Of a DNA stretch of 64,000 bases, positions 7,814 through 16,424 are shown one piece after another. This stretch comes from Pseudomonadales bacterium (GTDB taxonomy: Bacteria > Pseudomonadota > Gammaproteobacteria > Pseudomonadales > UBA7239): assembly GCA_028280345.1 (NCBI GenBank), contig JANQLY010000010.1, forward strand, positions 186,001-250,000, written 5' to 3'. A program made the translations under genes and the position numbers. A model generated the notes under the pieces. It had not been told where the DNA came from. It made no database searches and saw only the letters and a program-made list of their open reading frames with translations. Numbering within the stretch: the first letter of the stretch is position 1; each line of letters starts with the position of its first letter.

Positions 7814-8458
7814 ATGTCTGTCATCTTGAAAGCTACCCAAGCCCTTATTTTGCTGTTGTGTCTGTTCAGTCTGGCGAATGCCAATGAGGAGGTTTATAAG
7901 TCGGTGGACGAGCAGGGTAATGTCACATTTACAGATCAGGCTGAAGAAGGTGCTGAAGCGGTCGAAGTCAAACCCACCAATACCGTGACGCTGCCGGAAG
8001 TGCCACCATTGATTGAGGATCCGCTTGATACACAGGAAGAAACAGCAGAAACAGAGGAAAAGGTTTCACGAACCGGTTATTACAAAAAACTTGAAATTCT
8101 TTACCCGGAGCAGGACCTGTCGATACGGGATATTGAACTACCCACCAGCCTTGATATCCGGGTCGCCTTGCAACCAGAGCTGCTCGCGGACGAGGGGCAT
8201 GGCTTTCGCTACTATATTAATGGCGCGATGAATGCCGAACTGACCACGCTATCGGTGATGCGTGTGGAAGACTTGTATCGGGGTGCCTATATGATCAAGG
8301 TAATAGTGGTTGATGAAGATAATCAGCAATTGATTGAGAGTGAGACAGTTGAATTTGCGATTCATCAGAATTCGGTGCTCACGAACCCGTCGACCGCTCA
8401 GCCAAGCCATCCGATCGCACGTCCCCCGGTGACAAGACCGGCCGGCGGTGCGAACTAG
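7814..8458 (+). CDS. DUF4124-domain secreted protein of the glnA-ntrB interval
   Basis: 214 residues from the ATG at 7814, with GGAAG upstream; an in-frame start at 7745 would lie inside the glnA terminator and is rejected. Signal peptide at about 1-23 (ATQALILLLCLFSLANA), then a DUF4124 segment (EEVYKSVDEQGNVTFTDQ), an acidic Pro/Glu-rich linker and a C-terminal beta-rich region (about 95-195) resembling a Fn3-like fold, ending in a Pro-rich tail. Genes of this type sit between glnA and ntrB in many Pseudomonas relatives. The function is unknown; periplasmic location is inferred. Confidence 0.85.
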   Translation: MSVILKATQALILLLCLFSLANANEEVYKSVDEQGNVTFTDQAEEGAEAVEVKPTNTVTLPEVPPLIEDPLDTQEETAETEEKVSRTGYYKKLEILYPEQDLSIRDIELPTSLDIRVALQPELLADEGHGFRYYINGAMNAELTTLSVMRVEDLYRGAYMIKVIVVDEDNQQLIESETVEFAIHQNSVLTNPSTAQPSHPIARPPVTRPAGGAN

Positions 8459-8485
8459 CACGCGATCATAATTCGATATCATTCT

Positions 8486-8500
8486 GCACCAATACGGTGC
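8486..8500 (+). promoter_or_regulatory. NtrC binding site upstream of ntrB
   Basis: GCACCAATACGGTGC, the centre of the perfect palindrome TGCACC-AATAC-GGTGCA. It lies about 105 bp upstream of the sigma-54 element at 8604 and implies NtrC control of its own operon. Confidence 0.82.
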
Positions 8501-8603
8501 ATACTGCGTGCTGCATGAGTGAGATTTGTGCAGCAGAGCTTGCGCTGTCCTGAATAAGTCCCGAAACCATGCAAACTGGCGCCCTTTCGCGGGGCCGACG
8601 AGC

Positions 8604-8619
8604 TGGTGCGCTTTTTGCA
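8604..8619 (+). promoter_or_regulatory. Sigma-54 promoter of ntrBC
   Basis: TGGTGCGCTTTTTGCA: GG at 8605-8606, 10 nt, GC at 8617-8618, close to the consensus TGGCACG-N4-TTGCA. Transcription should start near 8630. A GTG at 8634 would then be almost leaderless, so the GTG at 8691 is the better ntrB start. Confidence 0.83.
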
Positions 8620-8690
8620 TCGAGCACTATTAAGTGAATAAGCTGCCCGGAAACGGGCGCTGTAACCAGAGCTGCCACAGAGCCAGAACC

Positions 8691-9752
8691 GTGTACAAGT
8701 TGATTATAGATAGCCTTTCAACCGGGGTTTTAGTTCTGGGCAGTGACTTAAGTGTGCGCTATATGAATACATCGGTGGAAAACCTCACCTCGGTGAGCCT
8801 CAAGCAGGCCGAGGGCCAGCACGTGAGCCACCTGTTTCGGGTGACTGACGCCTGGCAGGCGGAAATGGCCGAGGTATTTGCGTCGTTCAGCCCGTATACG
8901 CGTCGCAAAGTGGATCTGGAACTGGTGACCGGGCGACACATCACGGTTGACTACACTGCCACACCAATACTCGAAGAAGATGGCAGTAGTTGTATGTTGC
9001 TTGAGCTACAGACAATGGATCGTCTGTTGCGTATCAGCCGCGAGGAAGCGCTTGTATCTTCTCAGCAAACCAGTCGCAGTGTTGTTCGTGGGTTGGCCCA
9101 TGAGATTAAAAACCCGCTAGGCGGGATTCGAGGCTCAGCACAATTACTGGAGCGCGAATTGCAGTCGAGTGAATTGCAGGACTACACACGGGTCATTATT
9201 GAGGAGTCGGATCGCCTGCGCAATCTGGTCGATCGCATGCTCGGGTCCAATAAGCCATTGCAGAAGGAATGGCTCAGCGTGCACGAAGTACTTGAGCGTG
9301 TCAGAAGTCTGGTATCAGCAGAAGCGGGTGACAGTATTCATTTTCGGCGCGATTACGACCCGAGTATTCCTGATGTTATGGGTGACAAGGAGCAATTGAT
9401 TCAGGCGGTACTTAACATTGTGCGCAATGCGATGCAGGCATTGGCCAGCAGTGAAGTGGAAAATAAAACCATCACGATGCAAACACGTATTCAAAGACAC
9501 TTTACTATTGGTCAACAACAGCACCGGCTTGTGTGTCGAATTGATATTATTGATAACGGCATCGGCATAGAGCCCGAGCTGTTAAAAGATATTTTTTATC
9601 CGATGATTAGTGGCAGGGCGGAAGGAACCGGTTTGGGACTTGCCATCTCTCAATCAATCATTGTGCAACATCAGGGGTTGATTGAATGTGAGAGTGAACC
9701 AGGAGAAACGCGCTTTTCCATATTTATTCCTTTAGGTAGTTATGATGAATAA
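8691..9752 (+). CDS. ntrB: Nitrogen regulation sensor histidine kinase NtrB
   Basis: 353 residues from the GTG at 8691, chosen because the sigma-54 start site near 8630 makes the GTG at 8634 unlikely. Cytoplasmic kinase/phosphatase that phosphorylates NtrC when nitrogen is limiting and is switched by PII. Domains: N-terminal PAS (about 1-115), dimerisation/phosphoacceptor helix with His in GLAHEIKNPLGGIRGSAQLL, and HATPase with N-box IVRNAMQAL, G1 DNGIGIEPE and G2 GTGLGLAIS. It overlaps ntrC by 11 bp, so translation is probably coupled. It is usually called glnL in enteric bacteria. Confidence 0.95.
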   Translation: MYKLIIDSLSTGVLVLGSDLSVRYMNTSVENLTSVSLKQAEGQHVSHLFRVTDAWQAEMAEVFASFSPYTRRKVDLELVTGRHITVDYTATPILEEDGSSCMLLELQTMDRLLRISREEALVSSQQTSRSVVRGLAHEIKNPLGGIRGSAQLLERELQSSELQDYTRVIIEESDRLRNLVDRMLGSNKPLQKEWLSVHEVLERVRSLVSAEAGDSIHFRRDYDPSIPDVMGDKEQLIQAVLNIVRNAMQALASSEVENKTITMQTRIQRHFTIGQQQHRLVCRIDIIDNGIGIEPELLKDIFYPMISGRAEGTGLGLAISQSIIVQHQGLIECESEPGETRFSIFIPLGSYDE

Positions 9753-11175
9753 TGCAATTGATAAGGTCTGGGTAGTTGATGATGATCGCTCTATTCGCTG
9801 GGTGCTGGAAAAAGCACTGCAACAAGCGGGTATCGATTCATTCTGCTTTGAAAACGGTGAAGATGTACTGCGCAAGATTTCCACAGAACAACCGGATGCC
9901 CTGATTACTGATATCCGCATGCCTGGCATTGACGGTTTTGAATTACTTGAACAAGTACAAGGTCAATATCCGAATTTGCCGGTTATTGTGATGACTGCTC
10001 ACTCCGATCTTGATAGTGCGGTGGCCTCGTTTCAGGGTGGTGCCTTTGAATATTTACCCAAACCGTTTGATGTAGACGAAGCAGTTGCCGTAACACGTCG
10101 AGCGTTGGCGGCTTCGCAGGAGCAAAAGCACAGCTCGCAAGCGGTAATGGAAGACGAGTCCAGTCAGGAAATTATCGGTGAAGCACCGGCGATGCAGGAA
10201 GTGTTTCGTGCTATCGGACGTTTATCAAATTCCAATGTCACCGTATTGATCAATGGCGAGTCAGGTACAGGCAAGGAACTGGTTGCCCGCGCATTACACG
10301 AACACAGCCCGCGTAAAGATCAGCCGTTTATTGCCTTGAACATGGCGGCGATACCGAAAGACCTGATGGAGTCTGAATTATTCGGTCACGAGAAAGGCGC
10401 ATTTACGGGTGCGAATCAGCAGCGCCGCGGTCGCTTTGAACAGGCGAATAATGGCACACTGTTTCTTGATGAAATCGGTGATATGCCCGCTGATACCCAG
10501 ACGCGTTTGTTGCGTGTATTAGCAGATGGTGAGTTTTATCGGGTTGGTGGGCACACACCGGTAAAAGTAGATGTGCGTATTATTGCCGCGACACACCAGA
10601 ACCTTGAACAACTTGTTAGCGATAACCGCTTTCGTGAAGATTTGTTTCACCGTCTCAATGTGATTCGCGTACATCTACCGCGTCTTGCCGATCGCCGTGA
10701 AGATATTCCGCGATTGATGCAGCATTTTTTCCAAAAGGCGGCAGAGGAACTCTCATCGGAGACCAAGATTCTGTTACCGGAAACCGCTGACTATCTTTCT
10801 TCGTTTGACTGGCCCGGCAATGTACGCCAGTTGGAGAATCTGTGTCGCTGGTTAACAGTGATGGCCTCGGGTCGCGAAATTCATCTTTCGGATTTGCCGC
10901 CGGAAGTGCGCGAAACGGAGGTGGCGGGTGCTTCTGTGGTGGGTGATTGGGAAATGTCGTTACGCGCGTGGGCAGAGGAAAAGCTGGCTTCCGGGCAAAC
11001 TGAATTACTTGATATTGCCGTACCCGCATTTGAAACGATTATGATTGAAGTGGCGCTCAAGCACACAGCGGGCCGTCGTAAGGATGCTGCTGAGTTGCTG
11101 GGCTGGGGACGCAATACCCTGACCCGGAAAATCAAGGAGCTGAATATGTTTAGCAACCCAGGGGAGGAGGCATAA
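9742..11175 (+). CDS. ntrC: Nitrogen regulation response regulator NtrC
   Basis: 477 residues. Receiver domain 1-120 with the phosphoacceptor Asp57 in ALITDIRMPG, acidic pocket DDD at 13-15 and the conserved Thr/Lys in MTAHSD and LPKPF. The central AAA+ sigma-54 activation domain has Walker A GESGTGKELVA, the sigma-54 contact loop GAFTGA and Walker B TLFLDEIGDM. The C-terminal Fis-type HTH ends ELLGWGRNTLTRKIKEL. Phosphorylated by NtrB, it activates sigma-54 promoters of nitrogen-assimilation genes; the sites at 6014-6059 and 8486-8500 are its obvious local targets. Confidence 0.97.
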   Translation: MMNNAIDKVWVVDDDRSIRWVLEKALQQAGIDSFCFENGEDVLRKISTEQPDALITDIRMPGIDGFELLEQVQGQYPNLPVIVMTAHSDLDSAVASFQGGAFEYLPKPFDVDEAVAVTRRALAASQEQKHSSQAVMEDESSQEIIGEAPAMQEVFRAIGRLSNSNVTVLINGESGTGKELVARALHEHSPRKDQPFIALNMAAIPKDLMESELFGHEKGAFTGANQQRRGRFEQANNGTLFLDEIGDMPADTQTRLLRVLADGEFYRVGGHTPVKVDVRIIAATHQNLEQLVSDNRFREDLFHRLNVIRVHLPRLADRREDIPRLMQHFFQKAAEELSSETKILLPETADYLSSFDWPGNVRQLENLCRWLTVMASGREIHLSDLPPEVRETEVAGASVVGDWEMSLRAWAEEKLASGQTELLDIAVPAFETIMIEVALKHTAGRRKDAAELLGWGRNTLTRKIKELNMFSNPGEEA

Positions 11176-11236
11176 CCTTTCCATACAGGAAAGAGTCATT
11201 TCATCACTTAATGTAGTGTTAATGGCCGATAAAGAG

Positions 11237-11328
11237 TTGTTTTATCAGGGCTTTTAGTAGAAACTCGGTTTCTACTTATCATAAAAGCCGCAAGAAAGCC
11301 CGGAAGTGGCGAGAGGGTGATAAAACAA
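11237..11328 (+). ncRNA. Highly structured 92-nt element, possible regulatory RNA leader
   Basis: A perfect 11-bp closing stem TTGTTTTATCA (11237-11247) / TGATAAAACAA (11318-11328) encloses a second stem, GGCTTTTA (11249-11256) / TAAAAGCC (11282-11289). That stem continues into GTAGAAAC (11257-11264), a TCG loop and GTTTCTAC (11268-11275), leaving a 6-nt bulge TTATCA. A weak third stem GCC/GGC lies at 11298-11310. The 3' strand of the closing stem sits between the Shine-Dalgarno-like GAGAGG (11311-11316) and the GTG start at 11330, so folding would mask initiation. No known riboswitch class matches by eye. There is no U tract, so it is not a simple terminator. Confidence 0.5.
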
Positions 11329-11329
11329 C

Positions 11330-11836
11330 GTGAAACGACAGCTGCATATTATCGTGCCGGTTTTTCTGTCCGCTGTGATCGGGCTTGTAGCTGTTGATGC
11401 GTTTGCGGGAAAAAAGAAAACCGGCCCCCCATCCTATCTGACTCTTTACAATCGCTCGGATTACCCGATGATCTTCGCAGTCTGGGAAGACGGTATGGAT
11501 TGCTCAGGCAAAATGGAACTCGAGGATGCTGTGGATCTCAACCTCCCGGAACCGCGACCGATTGTGCTCGTGGCAGATCAGTTACAGGCCGTAGGTATAG
11601 GGATCACGGAAATGCGCGGTAAGGCTCCGGTGTTCTGTGAGTACATCCTTTCCTTTGTACCTCAGGCAAATCAGCAGTATGTACTTGAATACTATGTGCG
11701 TGATCGCAGTTGTTTTGGCAACCTCTACCGCAAGAATAACGAAACTTTTCAGAGTGTGACCGAAGGCGATATTGAACAGCTTAGTGAGCGCATGGCGGAG
11801 TTTGGCTGGGATCAGTTTGAACCTGCGTGTATGTAA
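11330..11836 (+). CDS. Secreted hypothetical protein downstream of ntrC
   Basis: 168 residues from GTG at 11330, directly after the structured element. Signal peptide at about 1-26 (VPVFLSAVIGLVAVDAFA), then a compact domain with four Cys after the signal (in MDCSG, FCEYI, RSCFG and the terminal EPACM), consistent with two periplasmic disulfides. No family recognised. The gene follows ntrC by about 150 bp on the same strand and may be served by ntrBC transcription, its own promoter, or both. The C-terminal end is 8 bp from the stop of the convergent acetyltransferase gene. Confidence 0.72.
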   Translation: MKRQLHIIVPVFLSAVIGLVAVDAFAGKKKTGPPSYLTLYNRSDYPMIFAVWEDGMDCSGKMELEDAVDLNLPEPRPIVLVADQLQAVGIGITEMRGKAPVFCEYILSFVPQANQQYVLEYYVRDRSCFGNLYRKNNETFQSVTEGDIEQLSERMAEFGWDQFEPACM

Positions 11837-11844
11837 TCTAATCT

Positions 11845-12987
11845 CTAACTCTCTATCTGTTTAAAGGGCAATCGCTCGCGCATGGCCGCAAGATATTGTC
11901 GGGTATAAAGGTTTTCCCGCTCAATGTGGTTTGCAATAGCTTCGGCAAAATCTTCGTTCCCTATCATGTGATTGGAAAATACGGAAACTGGTTCAAAACC
12001 GCGTGCCACCTTGTGCTCACCCTGGGTGCCCGGATCAAATAACGCGAGCCCCTGCTCAATCGCAAACTCAATGCCCTGGTAGTAACAGGTTTCAAAGTGC
12101 AGTAAATCGTGTTCTTCAATACAGCCCCAGTAGCGTCCATATAAAGCATTATTACCGACAAAGAAAAATGCTGCGGCGATCGTGCGTTCGTTGCGCTGTG
12201 CATTAATCAACAACAACTGTTCAGGCATGGTTTCGAGCAGGGATTGAAAAAACTCCAGCGGTAAATAGCCACCGTGCCCGCTGCGTTTGAGATAGGTTAA
12301 CTGGTAAAACTGATAGAATGTTTCAATATCCTGTTCACGAATATCGTTGCCAGCGCGTTGTTCAAAGGTAATACCGAGTTCCCGCGCGCGCGCGTGTTCC
12401 TTGCCAATTTGTTTACGCTTGCGGGATTTCATCTGTTGCAGAAAATCATCAAAACAACGGTAGTTGCGGTTGCGCCATTTAAAGTGACTATTGGTGCGTT
12501 GCAGTAAACCGAGTTGCTGTAACATATCCGATTCTTCCTGAGTCGGATAAAGGCAGTGCCATGAAGAGTAACCATCGTTTAACAGGGATTGAATAAACCG
12601 AAGACTGTTGTCGAACAGTTCGTTGCTATGACTATGCTCAGGAGTGGTTAGTAGCCGTGGTCCGGTTACCGGTGAGTAGGGAATGGCACTCAATAACTTG
12701 GGATAATAGGCATAGCCGTAGCGTCGATAGGCATCAGCCCAGCCCCAGTCAAAAATATACTCACCATAGGAATGCAGTTTTTCATACATTGGCATAGCCG
12801 CGATAAGCTCGCCACTGTCATTCTCAATCAAAAGGTGTTTAGGAATCCAGCCAGTTTGTTCGCAGACTGCACCACTGCACTCAAGTGCGGCGAGAAAAGC
12901 ATATTGGCAAAATGGATTATCGCCAGCCAATTGATTCCAGCTGTCGGCACTCAGACTGCTGATATTGTCGCAAGTTGAAAACTTCAA
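11845..12987 (-). CDS. GNAT/FemAB-like protein of the DUF482 (COG3146) family
   Basis: 380 residues, cytoplasmic. The N-terminal part NPFCQYAFLAALECSG and the pattern ENDSGELIAAMPMYEKLHSYGEYIFDW are typical of DUF482 proteins, which have a double GNAT fold and are often annotated as peptidoglycan-related or N-acyltransferases. The RKRKQIGKEHARA segment and the C-terminal GIEFAIEQGLALFDPGTQGEHKVARGF match the conserved second half. The substrate is unknown. It lies 11 bp downstream of the FimV-domain gene and may be co-transcribed with it. Confidence 0.85.
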   Translation of the reverse strand: MKFSTCDNISSLSADSWNQLAGDNPFCQYAFLAALECSGAVCEQTGWIPKHLLIENDSGELIAAMPMYEKLHSYGEYIFDWGWADAYRRYGYAYYPKLLSAIPYSPVTGPRLLTTPEHSHSNELFDNSLRFIQSLLNDGYSSWHCLYPTQEESDMLQQLGLLQRTNSHFKWRNRNYRCFDDFLQQMKSRKRKQIGKEHARARELGITFEQRAGNDIREQDIETFYQFYQLTYLKRSGHGGYLPLEFFQSLLETMPEQLLLINAQRNERTIAAAFFFVGNNALYGRYWGCIEEHDLLHFETCYYQGIEFAIEQGLALFDPGTQGEHKVARGFEPVSVFSNHMIGNEDFAEAIANHIERENLYTRQYLAAMRERLPFKQIES

Positions 12988-12998
12988 CGGGGCAGAGC

Positions 12999-13385
12999 TT
13001 ATTCCGGGTTAAGAAACACCGTGTATTCTTTCATCATTTGACCCCGCGGCCATTGAACATCAAGCAGGAAATTTAGAAAGGGTTCACGAATAGGTGTTTC
13101 GCTGCGCACGAGAATAACTGCAGACTCATTTTCAATTATGGGAGTAAACCGTAGTTGAGTAAGTATATATTCGCGGCTGATGCCGAGGCGTTCGAAAGCT
13201 TCGGCACTCGCCAGTTGTACCACCATTTCATTGGTTGACAAATCAACACTGCCCGTCAGGGTAATCTCGGCTTCAAAGGGTTCATTGAGTGCTGATGTAA
13301 CCGTAATCTCGCCAAGGCCGAGAGCGTTGCTATTCAGGCTGCATAACAGTAAAACAATTAAGGTAATAAAACGTGCTGATAACAT
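12999..13385 (-). CDS. Stand-alone FimV/HubP N-terminal-domain protein
   Basis: 128 residues: signal peptide (1-21), then GLGEITVTSALNEPFEAEITL, the hallmark of the periplasmic N-terminal domain of FimV. The remainder matches that domain to about residue 126 (RFTPIIENE, then LDVQWPRGQMMKEYTVFLNP). Full FimV proteins add a LysM domain, a TM helix and a long acidic cytoplasmic tail; none is present. The frame ends cleanly with no continuation in another frame that I can see, so this looks like a genuine short paralogue rather than a truncation. It may be an adaptor in polar or pilus assembly. Confidence 0.83.
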   Translation of the reverse strand: MLSARFITLIVLLLCSLNSNALGLGEITVTSALNEPFEAEITLTGSVDLSTNEMVVQLASAEAFERLGISREYILTQLRFTPIIENESAVILVRSETPIREPFLNFLLDVQWPRGQMMKEYTVFLNPE

Positions 13386-13486
13386 AATACGTATCCATCA
13401 GTTTAAAGAAGTCAGTGACTTGCAGAGTAACAAAGAAACGCACTCCGCGCGTGATAAACGTCGCAGAATAACACTTTTTATGAGCC

Positions 13487-14467
13487 CTATATAAATTGCT
13501 GTGACAGGCTGTCTATCTCCTGCATTTCATCGCTGTTCAGGGTAAAGTTCATTGCGCCGGTATTTTGTTCAACCTGGCTGGCTTTAGTTGCGCCGGGAAT
13601 AGCCACTACAGTATCCCCGTGATAGTGAATCAACCAGTTCAATGCAACCTGAGCCACGCTGGCACTGTGCTTTTCGCTAATGCGTTCAAGTGCTTCAATG
13701 AGTGGTCGGCTCGCTGCAATGCGTCGGCTTGAATAGGAAAACAGGGATTTACGCATAATCCCGAGCCCCTTTACCAATTCCGGGTTGTGGTGAAACTTGC
13801 CGCTTAACATACCTTGCTCAAGCGGAGACCAGGCAATAATGGTTGTGCCAATATCTTTGGCCGTTGTGAGTACATGATTATTTTCAATCTGGCGAAACAT
13901 CAAGCTGTAGCGCATCTGGTTACAGGCCAGGCCGTAACCGCGCTTTTCGAGCACGGTATGGGCTTTCAACATGGCCTTGGCAGAGAAATTGCTGACGCCG
14001 ATCGAGCGAATATGACCGGCGTCGAGCAAATCTGCCATGGTGTTCATTTGTGCATCTATTGAGGAAAGCGAATAGGGTTGATGCACCATATAGAGATCAA
14101 TCGGGTAGGGGGACAGGCAGTCAATACGATCGCCAATGGTTTTGTGCAAATTGCCGGCAAATTTCATTATCGGCCACCACTTGGTTGCAATCACCGCCTT
14201 GCCAGGGGCAATATCGAGAGCCTGCAAGGTGTTTGACAGATTTTTTTCCGAGGTGCCGTGACCATAGAATTCGGCAGTATCAAACCAGTTGATGCCACCC
14301 TCGAGAGCGAGGCGAATAATGTCAATAATCTGCTGGTCAGGTATATCGCTCCAGTAGCTGGCCCCCATACCCTTGCCGGCGGAGAATTGCCAACAGCCGA
14401 GGCCGATTGCACTGATCCTGATATCGGTATTGCCGAGAGTTCTGAGTAATTTGCCCTGAAATTCCAT
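13487..14467 (-). CDS. Aldo/keto reductase
   Basis: 326 residues, NADPH-dependent TIM-barrel oxidoreductase. Conserved features: N-terminal RTLGNTDIRISAIGLGCWQF, catalytic Asp/Tyr in NWFDTAEFYGHGTSEKNL, the Lys in VIATKW, the His of LYMVHQP, IRSIGVSNFSAKAM, and the C-terminal cofactor segment IPGATKASQVEQNTGA. It resembles the general-stress/YhdN-type group; the substrate cannot be told from sequence. It has its own gap on both sides and diverges from the glycosyltransferase gene at 14578. Confidence 0.92.
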   Translation of the reverse strand: MEFQGKLLRTLGNTDIRISAIGLGCWQFSAGKGMGASYWSDIPDQQIIDIIRLALEGGINWFDTAEFYGHGTSEKNLSNTLQALDIAPGKAVIATKWWPIMKFAGNLHKTIGDRIDCLSPYPIDLYMVHQPYSLSSIDAQMNTMADLLDAGHIRSIGVSNFSAKAMLKAHTVLEKRGYGLACNQMRYSLMFRQIENNHVLTTAKDIGTTIIAWSPLEQGMLSGKFHHNPELVKGLGIMRKSLFSYSSRRIAASRPLIEALERISEKHSASVAQVALNWLIHYHGDTVVAIPGATKASQVEQNTGAMNFTLNSDEMQEIDSLSQQFI

Positions 14468-14519
14468 AACAGTTCCCTGATAAATCCGCAGATGTTTATT
14501 CTAAACCTGCAGAAATAAT

Positions 14520-14548
14520 TTGTGAGGATTTTTTTTGCCACATATAAT
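14520..14548 (+). promoter_or_regulatory. Sigma-70 type promoter of the glycosyltransferase gene
   Basis: TTGTGA, a 17-nt spacer and TATAAT (14543-14548), giving a start near 14555 and a short leader to the ATG at 14578. Good match to consensus; not tested. Confidence 0.6.
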
Positions 14549-14577
14549 TCCGGTCTACCCGCGGAAAAGAAAAAATT

Positions 14578-16398
14578 ATGCAGGCAGGCAGCGAGTCCGA
14601 TAGCCCACCCCAACGTCGTTTCGATAAGGTATTGCCACTCGACAAGATACTGCTACTGATAGTGGCAGGTTTGCTGCTGTGGTTTTTCGCCTCGAGCCTG
14701 TTAATTGCGTTTGATAAGTCGTTACAGCATGATGATGCGATGTTTGCCACCATTCCGAAGAACTTTCTCAACGGCTATGGTTGGGCAACCAGCTACGGAG
14801 AAAAGATTCCGTTTAACCCGGACATCAGTACCGGACCGAGTCTGTTACTACCCGCTGCATTGATGATTACGGCATTTGGCAATGAGCCCTGGATACCGGC
14901 CATAACCGGTGCGTTGACCAACATAGTATTAGTACTGTTGATCGTTTGGCAATTATGGCAATTGTCTCGATACCGTGCTGCAACGTTGTTTGCCTTGCTG
15001 CTATCTATATCACTGTTTGCGGTCAATGACTTCAAAACATTCACCGGCTATTACACTGGAGCCTTGCTATTTCTGTTTGCAGTGCTCTATGCCCTGAATC
15101 CGCGCTACCGTCCAACACGACGTTTCCTGGTGTTTGGCTGTTTGACAGCAATTGGCTTGTATGCAAAGCCACTGATTCTATTGTCTTTTTTAGCCGCGAC
15201 TCCGTTTTTGTTGTGGCGTGTTTACCACGAGCATGATCGGAAGCAGGGGCTAACACAGGCAGGAAAGGCATTTGCGTTACTGATAATTGGATTTGCCCTG
15301 GTATTTATGCCTTGGCAGTGGATTAAGCAACAAAGCCTTGCTGACTACGACCCCGCATGGCAGCAAGCTTATAATGACTACGGTGCATTCTTTTTTGCAT
15401 ACCATGGCTCAGGAGTTGGACAGTTTCGCGATGCAAGTGACAAGATAGAGCACCTGAAGCACAATAGCCGAAAAAATTTCCGCATCAGCAAAAAATTTAT
15501 TGAATTGGAAAATAACTATCCGTTGATCATTTTGCTGTTGGTATTGGCAAGCTCGGTGCTATTGGTTATAAAACAGTTTCGCGACACGAAAAGCATTGAT
15601 ACCGAGGCATTTTTCGCCTTTATCCTGTCTGCGGTAATTGTTGCAAACTTTGCCTGGTTTATTGTGATTTCGTTTGCCATGACACCTGGCCACACATTTT
15701 TTGCTGTGTTGTTCTCGTTTTTTCTGCTGTTCTATCTGATTGCCAGCTACAGTCGCACCAATCTTGTCGGTATAACACTCTGTGTATTTGTGAGTTTGAT
15801 GTTTGCTGTGCGCCACGCACCGATGCTTGATGCCTATTCGTTTCATGTAGATGACTATGTGATTGATAATAAGCAGCTTAAAGACACGGTTAACTTTATA
15901 GAAGCAAATGAGTTTCGCTATCCGATTGCAAGCTGTGGTTACTCGGCAGCATCACATCGCCTGGAATTTCTATTAAGCGAATCCGGCAATTTTGTGGATT
16001 GCTACAACCTGTTTGAAGATAATCTGCAACTTGATGAACAAGCCTATAAAGTCAATAACCCACAACTGGATCTTGCGGCTGCCGGAATTTCTGCGCGCGA
16101 GCATTTTTTTACCAGTGGACAACACTGGGAGGTAGAGGCAACATTTGTTTGGCAACAGGAACAAAATTTAACGTTTGCTGTAGAGCTGCCAGGTTACATG
16201 GGCGCATTGCGCTCGCAGGACTATATTCTTGGGCCGCTCTCCAAATCCTGCTTGCAGAATATTCTGTTTAGAACGGAAAATATTTATGTCTGTGAAGTAC
16301 TCTTTGACGATGTGCGCGATCAGCTTGATCCAACAAAAACAGCACGCCACCTTGTTGATTACCAACACTGGTACCGCACGCGAATCATTACTTATTAG
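14578..16398 (+). CDS. GT-C fold (family 39-like) membrane glycosyltransferase
   Basis: 606 residues with about ten hydrophobic helices in the first 450 residues and a soluble C-terminal region of about 150 residues. The first periplasmic loop carries LQHDDAMFATIPKNFLNG, the acidic DD pair typical of dolichyl/undecaprenyl-phosphate dependent GT-C enzymes (ArnT/PMT/GT83 group), and PDISTGPSLLLPAA follows the pattern seen in that loop. It probably transfers a sugar from a lipid carrier to a lipid or protein on the outer face of the inner membrane. It is 26 bp upstream of a second GT-C gene, so the pair forms an operon driven from 14520. Confidence 0.83.
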   Translation: MQAGSESDSPPQRRFDKVLPLDKILLLIVAGLLLWFFASSLLIAFDKSLQHDDAMFATIPKNFLNGYGWATSYGEKIPFNPDISTGPSLLLPAALMITAFGNEPWIPAITGALTNIVLVLLIVWQLWQLSRYRAATLFALLLSISLFAVNDFKTFTGYYTGALLFLFAVLYALNPRYRPTRRFLVFGCLTAIGLYAKPLILLSFLAATPFLLWRVYHEHDRKQGLTQAGKAFALLIIGFALVFMPWQWIKQQSLADYDPAWQQAYNDYGAFFFAYHGSGVGQFRDASDKIEHLKHNSRKNFRISKKFIELENNYPLIILLLVLASSVLLVIKQFRDTKSIDTEAFFAFILSAVIVANFAWFIVISFAMTPGHTFFAVLFSFFLLFYLIASYSRTNLVGITLCVFVSLMFAVRHAPMLDAYSFHVDDYVIDNKQLKDTVNFIEANEFRYPIASCGYSAASHRLEFLLSESGNFVDCYNLFEDNLQLDEQAYKVNNPQLDLAAAGISAREHFFTSGQHWEVEATFVWQQEQNLTFAVELPGYMGALRSQDYILGPLSKSCLQNILFRTENIYVCEVLFDDVRDQLDPTKTARHLVDYQHWYRTRIITY

Positions 16399-16424
16399 TT
16401 ATTTATCAATTTAACGGGGCAGGA

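Noticed and set aside
8644..8657. GCCCG-GAAA-CGGGC hairpin in the ntrB leader
   Set aside because: A short 5-bp stem with a GNRA loop; it may be structural but there is no T tract and nothing else to support a regulatory element.
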